Assembly (NCBI RefSeq): GCF_900109725.1
Contig: NZ_FOBC01000024.1
Coordinates: 1-52,078 of the forward strand
From: Halomonas daqiaonensis
GTDB lineage: Bacteria > Pseudomonadota > Gammaproteobacteria > Pseudomonadales > Halomonadaceae
Reading direction: 5' to 3'
Length of the DNA stretch: 52,078 nucleotides
Shown here: positions 8,420-16,056 of the stretch, piece after piece
Numbering within the stretch: the stretch's first letter is position 1
Layout of the letters: every line of letters starts with the position of its first letter
The notes under the pieces: model-generated
The model's database searches: none
What the model was told of the DNA's origin: nothing
What the model saw: the letters and a program-made list of their open reading frames with translations, nothing else
Position numbers and translations under genes: made by a program

Positions 8420-8701
8420 TCAGCCTGAGGCAACCACATGCTGATGTTCGAACTGTATAGGAATGGCATAGCGAATCGCCGAGTGGCGGCGATGTGGGTT
8501 GTACCATCCTTCGATGAACGCGAAGTCCGCCTTCTTCGCCTCTGCCGGCGTGGCGAACCGCTTCCTGCCGAGCAGTTCGCATTCCAAGGTGGCAAAGAAG
8601 CTCTCGGCAATCGAGTTATCGTAGCAATCTCCGACCGATCCCCTCGAGGGCCAAACGGAGACCTTCCGGCAGCGCTCACCGAAGGCAATAGAGGTGTATG
8701 C
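8420..8701 (-). pseudogene. IS3 family transposase OrfB, C-terminal fragment
   Basis: Read from 8701 towards the stop at 8420-8422, the frame gives AYTSIAFGERCRK, then SRGSVGDCYDNSIAESFF and ATLECELLGRKRFATPAEAK, ending in EGWYNPHRRHSAIRYAIP. This is the end of the rve integrase core of the IS3 group, including the region of the last catalytic glutamate. About 94 residues remain. The upstream catalytic aspartates are absent because the sequence switches at 8701 to another inverted IS3 fragment. No start codon is associated, so it is non-functional. Confidence 0.8.
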
Positions 8702-8891
8702 ATTACGTGATTACCGCGCCACCCTGGATTGGTACGGGTTCCAGGCCTCGATGTGCCGCAAAGGGAACTGCTGGGACAATGCGGTCATGGAGCGCTTCTT
8801 CCACTCACTGAAAAGCGAGTGGCTGGCAGGCCAACGGTATGCGAGCCGACAGGCAGTACGGCGGGACGTGATCGACTACATCGAGAGTTAG
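8694..8891 (+). pseudogene. IS3 family transposase OrfB, second C-terminal fragment
   Basis: The frame reads YALRDYRATLDWYGFQASM, then CRKGNCWDNAVMERFFHSLK, and ends at TAG (8889-8891) after VIDYIES. This is the C-terminal integrase core of a different IS3 subgroup from the minus-strand fragment. The stop falls where functional copies read on into YYN-type residues, so a small mutation has shortened it, and the ISL3 inverted repeat begins ten bases later. About 65 residues remain. Confidence 0.75.
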
Positions 8892-8901
8892 TACAAACAG
8901 C

Positions 8902-10249
8902 GGTTCTTCGTCGTTTCATGTGGATTTGGCCTGATCAAGCAGGCGCCCCACAGGGCTGCCGATCAGGTAGATCATCGCGATGAAGTTGGCCCCGTTCCGG
9001 TAGCCGCGTGCGCGTGATCGGGCCGCCTGGAAGAGACCGTTCATGCCTTCCAGACGCGCGTTAGTCAGGCCGGAGATCCAGCGCCTCACCACCTGCTCAG
9101 CATGCCGCTCCAGCGTCGTCAGGGCCTTCGCCATCGGCGTGAGCAGTGCCTGGCCACTGACGGCCTCCCGCATGACCCTGAGATAGTTCGTGATGCGCCA
9201 CCGGGCAGCACGCGGCGTCGGCGCCTTCTGAATCCAGCGCAGCTTTTCCTTGATCACCCAGGCATCGCCAGTGGCCCCTTGGTCGGCCACCAGCTCCTGG
9301 AGGGCGGTGATCTGGTTGGCCGTCAGGTTGCCGTTATCCAGGTTCTTCAAGACCGCCCAGCGGAGGGCGTTGGGATGCCCCTTCTCACGGCGCTCTTTCT
9401 TGCGAACCTCGTCCAGCGCCTTGGTGAAGGTCTGCACGATGTGGAACCAGTCGACCGTCACCTCGGCGTTGGGTAGGTTCTCGGCAACGCCGCTCAGGAA
9501 GGCCTGAGACATGTCGCAGACCACCTCGACCACGTTGTCCGGGTCGCCGCCATGCTCCGCCAGAAAGGCGCTGAAGGCCGCGATGGTGGCCTTGCCATGC
9601 CCCGGCACGGCGAAGATCACCGGCTCCTGCTTGCGCTGCATGTCGAGGAACACCGTGACGTAGCGCTGGCCGCGTCGTGAGGCCGTTTCATCCACCCCGA
9701 CAGTGGCCACGTTGGACAGATCCAGTTCCCCCAGCATGCGGCCCACGCAGTGGTGCACGATGCGCCACAGGCGCTTGTCCGAGATCTCCAACTGCCGGGA
9801 GACGGCCAGCACCGGCATCTCTTTGACCAGCGACATGGCGGCCTGCTCGAACAGCAGGGTGAAGTCGCTGCCCGGTCGCGCCCAGGGCACCTCGATGCGC
9901 TTGACGCCATGCTCGGGGCACTTGGTGCGGGGCACGCGGGCGTGCAGGTAGCAGTGGTGCTGAAAGAAGTTCAGGTGTCGCCACGTCTTGTCGGCAAAGT
10001 CATGGGCCGGGCAGGCCTTGCCGCACTCCGGGCAGGGGTAGAGGCTGCCGCGGTCGGCCTCGACATAGAGATCCAGGCGGTGGGGTGACACGGAGGTATC
10101 CAGGTGTTGGTCCTTGAGGATCCAGGGCGCTTCCAGGCCTAGGCCGAGGGTCAGAATCTGGGTGCCGTCCATGCCATACCTCCTGTCCATTGAAGGTCAT
10201 ATCCTGGCCCAGCTCAGGGGGCGAATTCCACACCCAACGACGAAGAGCC
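8902..10249 (-). mobile_element. Complete ISL3-family insertion sequence
   Basis: The element is 1348 bp with imperfect terminal inverted repeats. The left end starts ggttcttcgtcgtttcatgt (8902-8921) and the right end, read on the minus strand from 10249, starts ggctcttcgtcgttgggtgt. One intact transposase fills it. The 8-base flanks (8894-8901 caaacagc and 10250-10257 attgaaat) do not match, so no target duplication is visible, suggesting rearrangement after insertion. Confidence 0.85.
8916..10172 (-). CDS. ISL3 family transposase
   Basis: This 418-residue DDE transposase is full length. It has the N-terminal zinc-binding region with CPECGKACPAHDF and a later CPEH, a helix-turn-helix part around VSRQLEISDKRLWRIVHH, and the DDE core: GVDETASRRGQ, then VVCDMSQAF, and the closing NARLEGMNGLFQAARSRARGY block with the catalytic glutamate. 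The ATG at 10172 lies just after CAGGAGGTATGGC, a very good ribosome binding site, so it is preferred to the ATG at 10190. The gene reaches almost to both inverted repeats. It looks active. Confidence 0.92.
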   Translation of the reverse strand: MDGTQILTLGLGLEAPWILKDQHLDTSVSPHRLDLYVEADRGSLYPCPECGKACPAHDFADKTWRHLNFFQHHCYLHARVPRTKCPEHGVKRIEVPWARPGSDFTLLFEQAAMSLVKEMPVLAVSRQLEISDKRLWRIVHHCVGRMLGELDLSNVATVGVDETASRRGQRYVTVFLDMQRKQEPVIFAVPGHGKATIAAFSAFLAEHGGDPDNVVEVVCDMSQAFLSGVAENLPNAEVTVDWFHIVQTFTKALDEVRKKERREKGHPNALRWAVLKNLDNGNLTANQITALQELVADQGATGDAWVIKEKLRWIQKAPTPRAARWRITNYLRVMREAVSGQALLTPMAKALTTLERHAEQVVRRWISGLTNARLEGMNGLFQAARSRARGYRNGANFIAMIYLIGSPVGRLLDQAKST

Positions 10250-10325
10250 ATTGAAATAATCATTTGGATTTCCTACTTTTATAAGGTGCAACGAAATCGG
10301 AGCAATCGAAATAGGAGCTATAAAG

Positions 10326-11477
10326 ATGAGACAACGCAATCTTCTGCCGCTGTCACCCATCCTAACGGCCGGTGCGGTGTTAACCATCACCAGTGCGGGC
10401 TTCTTGCCGGCTACTGCTACGGCGGCTCCATGCGATTCCGCTGCAACCGTCGTTTCTGACTTGTGGAGCGAGCACGAAGACATCGTGAAGCAGACCGGCC
10501 CCGGAGATAAGGCCGAAATCGTAGACAAGATGATCACTCGCTGGAATGACCTAGCGGACAATAGCTGGGCGAAGATCGGTCCCCGTATGCTGGAGTTCGG
10601 TAGCACCCAGAAAGGGACGATCCGAAGCAAGGGGACGCGGGTATTCGTAAGCCCCCACCCGGTTTACGGCGAGATCGATCTGACGATCGAAAAGGTGGGC
10701 ATGCGCGGCAAGACGTATGTCGAGGCCTGCAAGTTCCCCGAAGGCTTGGATTCGGGCGAGGAAATCTGGTCGTTCACTATCGATCCCGGCGGTCAAAACG
10801 TCGGCAAGCAATGGAGCCGGACATTCGACAACGTCGACAGCCATATCGTCGCGGTTAAGTTCGCGGGCCAGAGCTGGGCTAAGGGAATGGAGTACCAGCT
10901 CAGCGCCAGCACGGCAGGCAGCACGAACACGAAGCGGTCCGGAAGCACCGCAGTGTCTCACTCCATCATCATCGACGGCACCGCCGCTTCAGGGCGCACC
11001 AAGTACACGATCGAAGGCGGCGGCACACTGAATCAGATGAAGGGCAATTTCGCCGGGCACAACGTCAGCATCCAAGGCAACGACAAGGTTAGCGGCAATC
11101 ACGCAGAGGGTTACGTAGGCAACGGCATAGATGGCTATGCAGTGAGCGGCGAGTTTCCCGATATCCTGCTTGAGAACCCGGACAACGCGGCGGTCTACGT
11201 TGACGGGAAAGAATACCATTCCATCGTGATTGACGGCAGCGCCGGCTCCGGCAGTACGAAATACACAATCTCGGGCGGCGGCGACCTGGAACAGGTAAAG
11301 GGTATCCTCGCCGATCACAAGGTGACCATCCAAGGCAATGACAACGTCAGCGGCAACAGCGCTGAAGGATATGTTGCCGGCGGTGAGGACGGTTTGCGGG
11401 TGTTCGGGTCCGTGCCGAATGTCAACCTCGCCAACCCCCAAGCTGCCGTGGTCTATATCGACGGCCAGCAGAAATAG
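10326..11477 (+). CDS. Exported protein with two tandem C-terminal repeat domains
   Basis: This 383-residue protein starts with a long signal peptide (cleavage probably near ATA-AP, about residue 34) and an AGGAG eight bases before the ATG. Residues 36-200 form an N-terminal domain I do not recognise, with cysteines at 36 and 135. Residues 212-297 and 298-380 are two tandem copies of an approximately 85-residue beta-rich unit: HSIIIDG / HSIVIDG, TKYTIEGGG / TKYTISGGG, IQGND, VSGN-AEGYV, and a closing YVDG / YIDG. From memory this unit resembles a repeat in haloarchaeal secreted proteins. It stands alone, between the ISL3 element and the integrated island, with its own terminator. A surface or extracellular binding role is only a guess. 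Confidence 0.8.
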   Translation: MRQRNLLPLSPILTAGAVLTITSAGFLPATATAAPCDSAATVVSDLWSEHEDIVKQTGPGDKAEIVDKMITRWNDLADNSWAKIGPRMLEFGSTQKGTIRSKGTRVFVSPHPVYGEIDLTIEKVGMRGKTYVEACKFPEGLDSGEEIWSFTIDPGGQNVGKQWSRTFDNVDSHIVAVKFAGQSWAKGMEYQLSASTAGSTNTKRSGSTAVSHSIIIDGTAASGRTKYTIEGGGTLNQMKGNFAGHNVSIQGNDKVSGNHAEGYVGNGIDGYAVSGEFPDILLENPDNAAVYVDGKEYHSIVIDGSAGSGSTKYTISGGGDLEQVKGILADHKVTIQGNDNVSGNSAEGYVAGGEDGLRVFGSVPNVNLANPQAAVVYIDGQQK

Positions 11478-11491
11478 TGCTCATGCAATCT

Positions 11492-11515
11492 GGAAGGGGG
11501 CTTCAGCCCCCTTCC
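11492..11515 (+). terminator. Rho-independent-like terminator of the exported repeat protein
   Basis: The hairpin ggaaggggg / cccccttcc with a short cttcag-type loop begins 14 bases after the stop at 11477. The following attcttgc is only weakly T-rich. Confidence 0.7.
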
Positions 11516-11689
11516 ATTCTTGCGGGCCTCCTCTCTTCGGCCTATCGCGAAGATCTTGTTCTGAGGCAGCGGCGAGAACGCCGCCGATGCCGTACCGGTT
11601 CCTAAAGTTGGCTGAGCCTTATGTGTAATCAGGTTACTTTTTAGACCTTTTGACACCTGCCATGCAAAAAAGAAGCATCTGGCAGATGT

Positions 11690-11726
11690 TCCACCACAGC
11701 GTCTCCTCGCGGGAAGCGCTGTGGTG
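11690..11726. repeat. Long perfect hairpin downstream of radC
   Basis: Arms ccaccacagcg (11690-11700) and cgctgtggtgg (11716-11726) are perfect complements over 11 bp. The short palindrome catctggcagatg lies just to the left. For the minus-strand radC operon this is a plausible terminator; it could also mark the island edge. Direct copies of tcaggttac flank the area at 11629-11637 and 11739-11747. Confidence 0.5.
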
Positions 11727-11743
11727 GCTGGTATGCCGTCAGG

Positions 11744-12241
11744 TTACAGATACCTTCGCTCCGCAAAGGAGACACACCCCTCGCTCCCAACCACGATGTG
11801 ATCGATGACCCGGATCTCCACCAAGCCCAGCGCTTCTTTCAGGCGCTGGGTGATGCGCCGGTCGGCGTCGCTGGGGGCCGGATCGCCCGAGGGGTGGTTG
11901 TGTACGAAGATCACGGCAGCGGCGTTGTGGGCCAGGGCACGCTTGACGACTTCGCGAGGATAGACGCTGGCCGAGTCGATGGTGCCTCGGAACAGCGTCT
12001 CGAAGTGGATGAGGCGATGCTGAGTGTCGAGGAACAGGGCACTGAACACCTCGTGCTCGTAGCCTTGGAAGAGCACCTGCAGATAGTCGAAGACCAGGTC
12101 CGGCCGGATGAGCTTGCGTCCTCTGGCCAGCCGCCGTCTGGCGAAGGCCTGGGCGATGCTGACCAGCTCGGCCTCGGTGATCGGGGCGGTGATGTCATAG
12201 GTGCCGGCGACTTCGCCGGCCTTGAGCTTGCGGTGGTTCAT
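11744..12241 (-). CDS. radC: RadC family JAB-domain protein
   Basis: This 165-residue protein has the JAMM/JAB metalloprotease-like motif of RadC: FVHNHPSGDP with His114 and His116, followed by Ser124 and Asp127. Chromosomal RadC proteins are longer with an N-terminal HhH region; this short form is the type carried by mobile elements such as CP4-57 (YfjY). Its function is unproven. The ATG at 12241 has GAGGAG seven bases upstream; the frame open to 12541 overlaps the exonuclease gene and is discounted. It is last in the minus-strand operon with the small ORF, ERF and YqaJ genes. Confidence 0.88.
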   Translation of the reverse strand: MNHRKLKAGEVAGTYDITAPITEAELVSIAQAFARRRLARGRKLIRPDLVFDYLQVLFQGYEHEVFSALFLDTQHRLIHFETLFRGTIDSASVYPREVVKRALAHNAAAVIFVHNHPSGDPAPSDADRRITQRLKEALGLVEIRVIDHIVVGSEGCVSFAERRYL

Positions 12242-12252
12242 GGTGGTTCTCC

Positions 12253-12864
12253 TCAGGCTGCCATCACCAGCGCCATGCGGCGCTCCAGTTCCGCGTAGAA
12301 CGCCTCGACCCGCTCGGCGATGGTGCGGATCATTGCCTCGTCGCGGTAGGCCCGCTTGACGAACAGCGGCATGCCCGGCCAGTAGCTGACGAAGTCTATC
12401 CACTCCCGTTCGCTGACCCACAGGCCGCCCTGGCACTGGGCGACATGCTCCTGGGGCAGCTCTCCCTCGAGCAGCAACTCGATCTGGTACTTGGGCAGCT
12501 TGGTCTTGATCTCCACCAGGCCACGGCTGTCCACCAGGCAATCCGGTGAATAGCCCACCCCGTGGTTGAGGATGATGCCGACCTGCTCCAGCCGGGGCAG
12601 GCCGGTGGCCTCCTGGTAGAGCTCGCGGGCCACGGGCTCCAGTTCGTGGCCCCGCTGGGTATGGCCATTGCCCTGAAAAACATCGCTGGGTTCGCCGGTG
12701 ATGCGCTCACCGATCAGCTGGTGCATGTAACTCAGGGCACCGGCACCGAAGCCTGACGGCCCCTTGCCCTTGACCAGCAGGGTCTTCAGCTCGGACATGG
12801 TGACGATGCCCAGACGCGCGGCATGCCACTCAGGCGTGCCCTGTTCCAGTGTCAGGATCTGCAT
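12253..12864 (-). CDS. YqaJ/lambda-type 5'-3' exonuclease
   Basis: This 203-residue protein matches phage recombination exonucleases that resect double-stranded DNA to expose a 3' strand. RGHELEPVAR carries the first conserved glutamate (74). The nuclease core is Asp108 in GYSPDCLVD followed by Glu118-x-Lys120 in LVEIKTK, the D-ExK motif of the PD-(D/E)XK fold. AAGGAG precedes the ATG. The neighbouring ERF annealing protein upstream would coat the single strands it makes, forming an exo-annealase pair like lambda Exo-Beta. The radC start lies about 12 bases downstream. Confidence 0.88.
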   Translation of the reverse strand: MQILTLEQGTPEWHAARLGIVTMSELKTLLVKGKGPSGFGAGALSYMHQLIGERITGEPSDVFQGNGHTQRGHELEPVARELYQEATGLPRLEQVGIILNHGVGYSPDCLVDSRGLVEIKTKLPKYQIELLLEGELPQEHVAQCQGGLWVSEREWIDFVSYWPGMPLFVKRAYRDEAMIRTIAERVEAFYAELERRMALVMAA

Positions 12865-12924
12865 GACGATCTCCTTTTCGATGACACGGCATAGGCGGCG
12901 AGGGGGGTGCCCCTCGCTGGCCGG

Positions 12925-13662
12925 TCAGTGACGTTGACGGTTGGGCTGTGCCCGCTTGTGCAGGGAGGCCCGCAGCTTGTCGAAGTCGCCGCGTGGCACC
13001 CGTTCAGCCTCGCCGTACTTGCCGACGAACCATTCCTGGGTGGCGGGGGGACAGACGGCGATCAGCTGCCTGAGCTGGCCCGCCTGGAAGGGCGTGACCA
13101 GCTTGACCGGAGCAGCGGCATGGCCGTTGTCGTCCTGGCCGCGGGTGGTGATGTTGAGCAGGGCGCAGAGCACGTAGCGCTTGCCGTAGCTGGTCGAGGA
13201 GCCGAAGGCCTGCACGGCGTTCTTGCTGCCACTGGTGTCCGCTGGCAGCAGCATGCTGGTCTCCTCGCGGTGACCGTCCTGGTGCATCAGTACCCCGGTC
13301 ACCTGGATGCCGCGCTCCTGGGTCTGGATCCGGAAGCTCACCGCGAAGCCGTGCTTCTGCATGATCGGGCGCACGGTGTCGACGATGTCCTCCAGGGTGG
13401 CGTAGGCGCCGTTGTTGCCCTGGCCGCGCTCGGCGATGCTCGGCAGCTCCGTCTGCATGGCCGCCATGGCGGCGCTGTAGGCCATCAGGGCCTGGCGATC
13501 GAGGACGCGCTCCTGCATCTGCAGCAGACGCTCCATCTTGTCGATGTCGACCTCGGGATTGAGGGCGGCCCGCTCGATCACCTGGATGATCGCCGTGCTT
13601 TCTTGAAGGGGCTGGGTGACGGGTGTCTTGCCGTTGGTATCGGGGTGGATGGGAGTGGCCAT
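12925..13662 (-). CDS. ERF superfamily single-strand annealing protein
   Basis: This 245-residue protein belongs to the phage ERF family of single-strand DNA annealing recombinases. Recognisable parts are RQALMAYSAAMAAMQTELP, then NNGAYATLEDIVDTVRPIM and the glycine/tyrosine-rich AFGSSTSYGKRYVLCALLNI, the family signature. The C-terminal part (after about 190) is probably a partner-binding tail. A good AAGGAGATCCCC precedes the ATG at 13662, and the stop of the upstream small gene overlaps this site, so the genes are coupled. It is paired with the downstream YqaJ exonuclease. Confidence 0.88.
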   Translation of the reverse strand: MATPIHPDTNGKTPVTQPLQESTAIIQVIERAALNPEVDIDKMERLLQMQERVLDRQALMAYSAAMAAMQTELPSIAERGQGNNGAYATLEDIVDTVRPIMQKHGFAVSFRIQTQERGIQVTGVLMHQDGHREETSMLLPADTSGSKNAVQAFGSSTSYGKRYVLCALLNITTRGQDDNGHAAAPVKLVTPFQAGQLRQLIAVCPPATQEWFVGKYGEAERVPRGDFDKLRASLHKRAQPNRQRH

Positions 13663-13672
13663 GGGGATCTCC

Positions 13673-13858
13673 TTACTGGTAGCGGTTGATGACGTCCTGA
13701 AGCTGGTCGGTAGGGACCGGCTCCAGCGACACGACCACGCGATAGAGATGGCCCTTGGCCAGCACGTGGGTCTGGGCTTGGTGCTCCCTGGCCTCCAGCA
13801 GCTGACGGGTCAGCTGGGTCAGGGCGCGGCAGATCTCGAAGGTCATGGGCGGTTGCAT
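13673..13858 (-). CDS. Small hypothetical island protein
   Basis: The 61-residue product beginning MQPPMTFEICRALTQLTRQL is not recognised. It is predicted mainly helical with a beta-like C-terminal part (HLYRVVVSLEPV). GGAGG lies six bases before the ATG at 13858, better than the ATG at 13876. Its stop overlaps the ribosome binding site of the ERF gene, so it is a real, coupled gene and the first of the recombination operon. A role as a modulator of the exo-annealase pair is only suggested by position. Confidence 0.7.
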   Translation of the reverse strand: MQPPMTFEICRALTQLTRQLLEAREHQAQTHVLAKGHLYRVVVSLEPVPTDQLQDVINRYQ

Positions 13859-13871
13859 CGGCGCCTCCAGA

Positions 13872-13903
13872 AACAAAAACGCCCAGCCGTAATGGGCTGG
13901 GCG
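13872..13903 (-). terminator. Rho-independent terminator after the DUF932 gene
   Basis: On the minus strand, cgcccagcc and ggctgggcg pair perfectly around a short loop and are followed by GTTTTTGTTT. It lies between the DUF932 gene and the small-ORF/ERF/YqaJ/RadC set, so expression of the latter is set by read-through or its own promoter. Confidence 0.85.
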
Positions 13904-13965
13904 CTATGCCGTGGTGTGGGAATGAGTAAAGGAATAACGAACTACCAAGGAAGGGACGACGACGA

Positions 13966-14934
13966 TCAGCTCACCAGCGCCATGGCCGATTCCAGGGCCT
14001 TGTCCTTGAGACTGGCCCCCTGGCCGAACCAGGCCGAGTCCATGCGATAGTCGTTGCTGCGCGCCCGCTTCTCATGGTCGACGTACTCGGTCACCGCATT
14101 GAGCAGGCCCCATGCCGTGTCCCTGGCGGTACACAGCTGGGAACCACGTCCCTCTCCCTGGTAGAGCGCCTGTACCCGATTCAGGGCGCGGACGTTGGGC
14201 AAGCCGGCGGGATCCGCCAGCGGCGCCTCGGCATTGCAGATCACCGACTGGAAGTAGGCCTGGGCCTCGGAACGGGTGACCCGGCGCTCGGCCAGGGTCT
14301 TCATGCGGACCATGAAGTCGTCCCATTGCGCAACCGAGATGCCCAGCTGCTGCTTGACCAGTTGCGGGCGGAACTCGGTGCTGTGCGGTACCTTCACGCC
14401 CTGAGCCATGCCATCCACGGCGATGGTCAGGGTGTTGTTGCAGACCACCCGTACCGAGGTGGGCGTGGCCACCGTCGCCAGCGAGCCATCACAGGACGTG
14501 GCCAGCAGCAGGTAGGCATTCACCTGGTCCTGGCCCTTGATCGCAGCGCCCAGCCCACTGCGGGCCAGTGCCCAGAACTTGCGCCCGCCCTTGAGCACCC
14601 CGGCGGTCTCCAGTTCATAGCCGGCGTACTCGGTCAGGTCGCGATAGAACTCCAACACCTCCTCTGGCTGGACTACCTTGTAGCGCTGGGAGACCACCGA
14701 CAGCGGGGCTCGAGTATCTGAGCGGTAGAGCACCTTCTGCTCCGGGAAGGAATGGATGCTGCCCAGGTGCCCCGCGTCATCGGCGATAAAGCGCACCGGG
14801 GAAGCCTCGATGTGCCAGTCCATGCCGGCCTGCTGCCGCCAGACCTCCAGCGGTTGATGACGCGACAGTTGCTGCCCCAGGCCATGCCAGGGGGTGTCGC
14901 CGACGTAAGCCATGTGTTCGATCTGATGTGCCAT
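13966..14934 (-). CDS. DUF932 (phage/plasmid-like, YfjQ-type) protein
   Basis: This 322-residue protein fits the DUF932 family found on phages, plasmids and islands. The opening contains TPWHGLG and the body has PLSVVSQRYKVVQPEEVLEF, the conserved core, then SVRVVCNNTLTIA and an aromatic C-terminal region with TARDTAWGLLNAVTEYVDH. The molecular function is not established. TTGGAGG precedes the ATG. E. coli CP4-57 carries a homologue (YfjQ), supporting the relationship of the islands. A terminator directly follows, separating it from the recombination genes. Confidence 0.85.
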   Translation of the reverse strand: MAHQIEHMAYVGDTPWHGLGQQLSRHQPLEVWRQQAGMDWHIEASPVRFIADDAGHLGSIHSFPEQKVLYRSDTRAPLSVVSQRYKVVQPEEVLEFYRDLTEYAGYELETAGVLKGGRKFWALARSGLGAAIKGQDQVNAYLLLATSCDGSLATVATPTSVRVVCNNTLTIAVDGMAQGVKVPHSTEFRPQLVKQQLGISVAQWDDFMVRMKTLAERRVTRSEAQAYFQSVICNAEAPLADPAGLPNVRALNRVQALYQGEGRGSQLCTARDTAWGLLNAVTEYVDHEKRARSNDYRMDSAWFGQGASLKDKALESAMALVS

Positions 14935-14999
14935 GAGAAACCTCCAAGATGAAAAAAGCCGGCAAGTCGCCGACAGAGGGGAAGAAAGTGGGGGATGGA

Positions 15000-15317
15000 T
15001 CAGTCAAGCACCCGAAAGGCATGGCCGCAGCCCAGGCAAAGCCAGGGCGAGCCTTCGCCGGGCGGAAACAGGTGCTGGACCATCTGATGGCCGGCGGCAG
15101 CCCCGGCGATACCGCTCGATGCGGCGGCGATCACGGCAACGGCGACACGACTGAGGGGGAAGTGCGCCGAGGAAGCCGGTAACCGGCCAGGCGTATAGAG
15201 CGCTACATAGGCGCCCTTGAGGGAGCCGGCCAGCGCGCCGGTCGCCGTCCCCAACTTACGGGCGGTCTCGAGGTTGATCACGCGCGGCGAGACACAGCGC
15301 GAGCAGGATGGGGGCAT
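15000..15317 (-). CDS. Small CxxC...CxxC protein with glycine/alanine-rich middle
   Basis: No family is recognised for this 105-residue protein. It has a CSRC pair at residues 5-8 and a CLGCGH at 93-98, which could form one zinc-ribbon site if the ends meet. Between them lie two Gly/Ala-rich segments (about 23-35 and 58-76) that could be glycine-zipper membrane helices. AGGAG sits seven bases before the ATG at 15317. It is the most upstream gene of the minus-strand arm, about 65 bases before the DUF932 gene, and reads away from the non-coding region in front of the Gp2-like gene. Confidence 0.6.
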   Translation of the reverse strand: MPPSCSRCVSPRVINLETARKLGTATGALAGSLKGAYVALYTPGRLPASSAHFPLSRVAVAVIAAASSGIAGAAAGHQMVQHLFPPGEGSPWLCLGCGHAFRVLD

Positions 15318-16056
15318 GTCATGTCTCCTGTGCCGGTGGAAAAAGCCTGGGAAGGGCTTGGCTCACAGGAGTGATATAGGTCTGAAAAAAAATACAATCG
15401 TCGCTCATGGTGTGAGCGAGTGCCGAGCCTCTGTGGCTCGTCGTTATCTCATCAATAAAATGGAATTATTTTCTATTAGCTGGGATAGACGGAAAGCCGG
15501 GATCGGAACGCCGCAATGGCTCATGGAGAGTGGGACACAACCCCCCTACTCCATCGGGCTGTTCCCCGCATGACTGACGGTACTAAGTAGTATGCATACG
15601 CAGAACACCACAGGAATACCACCAGGGAGGAGGCCTAACAGAGCCGACGATCCTTACCTATAGAACCACAGGAGATAACCCGTAGGGGGAAAGCCATAGC
15701 CAACAGTAGGAGGTCGCTTACCTAGCGACCCTCCCTCAGAGACACATACCGACAGTGACACCAGTAACGGTCCTTCCAGAGAACCAGGGGACCTGACCCC
15801 TCAGTAACCCTGATGCCTTCACCAGGGCTATCAGCTGATCAGTGACTGACACGGGGCGTGGGGCCGAAGGCCATGACCACGCGCGTGTCATACCCCGCCA
15901 GAGCCTATCCCCTTCCTGCACAGGACGATGGCTGCGCGTTGTAACGCGCCATCGCCTTGGTGTGGGCTAACCCTTCGACCCTTTCACGATGACACCGCCC
16001 CGTTGGACACGGCCTCAGTGCCGTGGGCATCCGCGTGGCTGTCTACCAGGAGACAG
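15318..16056. other. Long non-coding region with hairpins and imperfect repeats; candidate origin and promoters
   Basis: About 740 bases lack a convincing gene. The stretch 15380-15480 is AT-rich (candidate promoter for the minus arm). From 15600 there are three imperfect direct repeats around accacaggaata (15607), gaaccacaggagataaccc (15663) and gaaccaggggacctgaccc (15781). Hairpins include gaggtcgc / gcgaccctc (15709-15732), aggggacctgacccct (15785-15800) and the larger gatgg-cgcgtt / aacgcg-ccatc structure (15927-15953). It sits between divergent arms of the island, directly upstream of a putative HUH-type Rep protein. Confidence 0.45.

Larger units (their letters stand above)
8385..8901. 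mobile_element. IS3-family remnants joined head to head
   Basis: Two C-terminal fragments of IS3-type orfB lie in opposite orientation and meet at 8693-8702. The left, minus-strand piece keeps the outer end of its element (sequence around ccggtttagtggacggtaca, 8394-8413). The right, plus-strand piece is cut at 8901 by the ISL3 element. Neither has an orfA or the N-terminal half of orfB, so neither can move by itself. Confidence 0.7.

Noticed and set aside
14949..15182. A 77-codon plus-strand ORF overlapping the small cysteine-pair gene.
   Set aside because: It lies almost entirely opposite the minus-strand gene, which has the better ribosome binding site and operon position.
15217..15573. 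A 118-codon plus-strand ORF entering the non-coding region.
   Set aside because: It has no ribosome binding site, no motif, and overlaps the 5' end of the opposing gene.
15600..15850. The imperfect repeats, considered as a CRISPR array or classic iterons.
   Set aside because: Spacing is irregular, the repeats are degenerate and few, and no cas genes are present. They are only mentioned as part of a possible origin.
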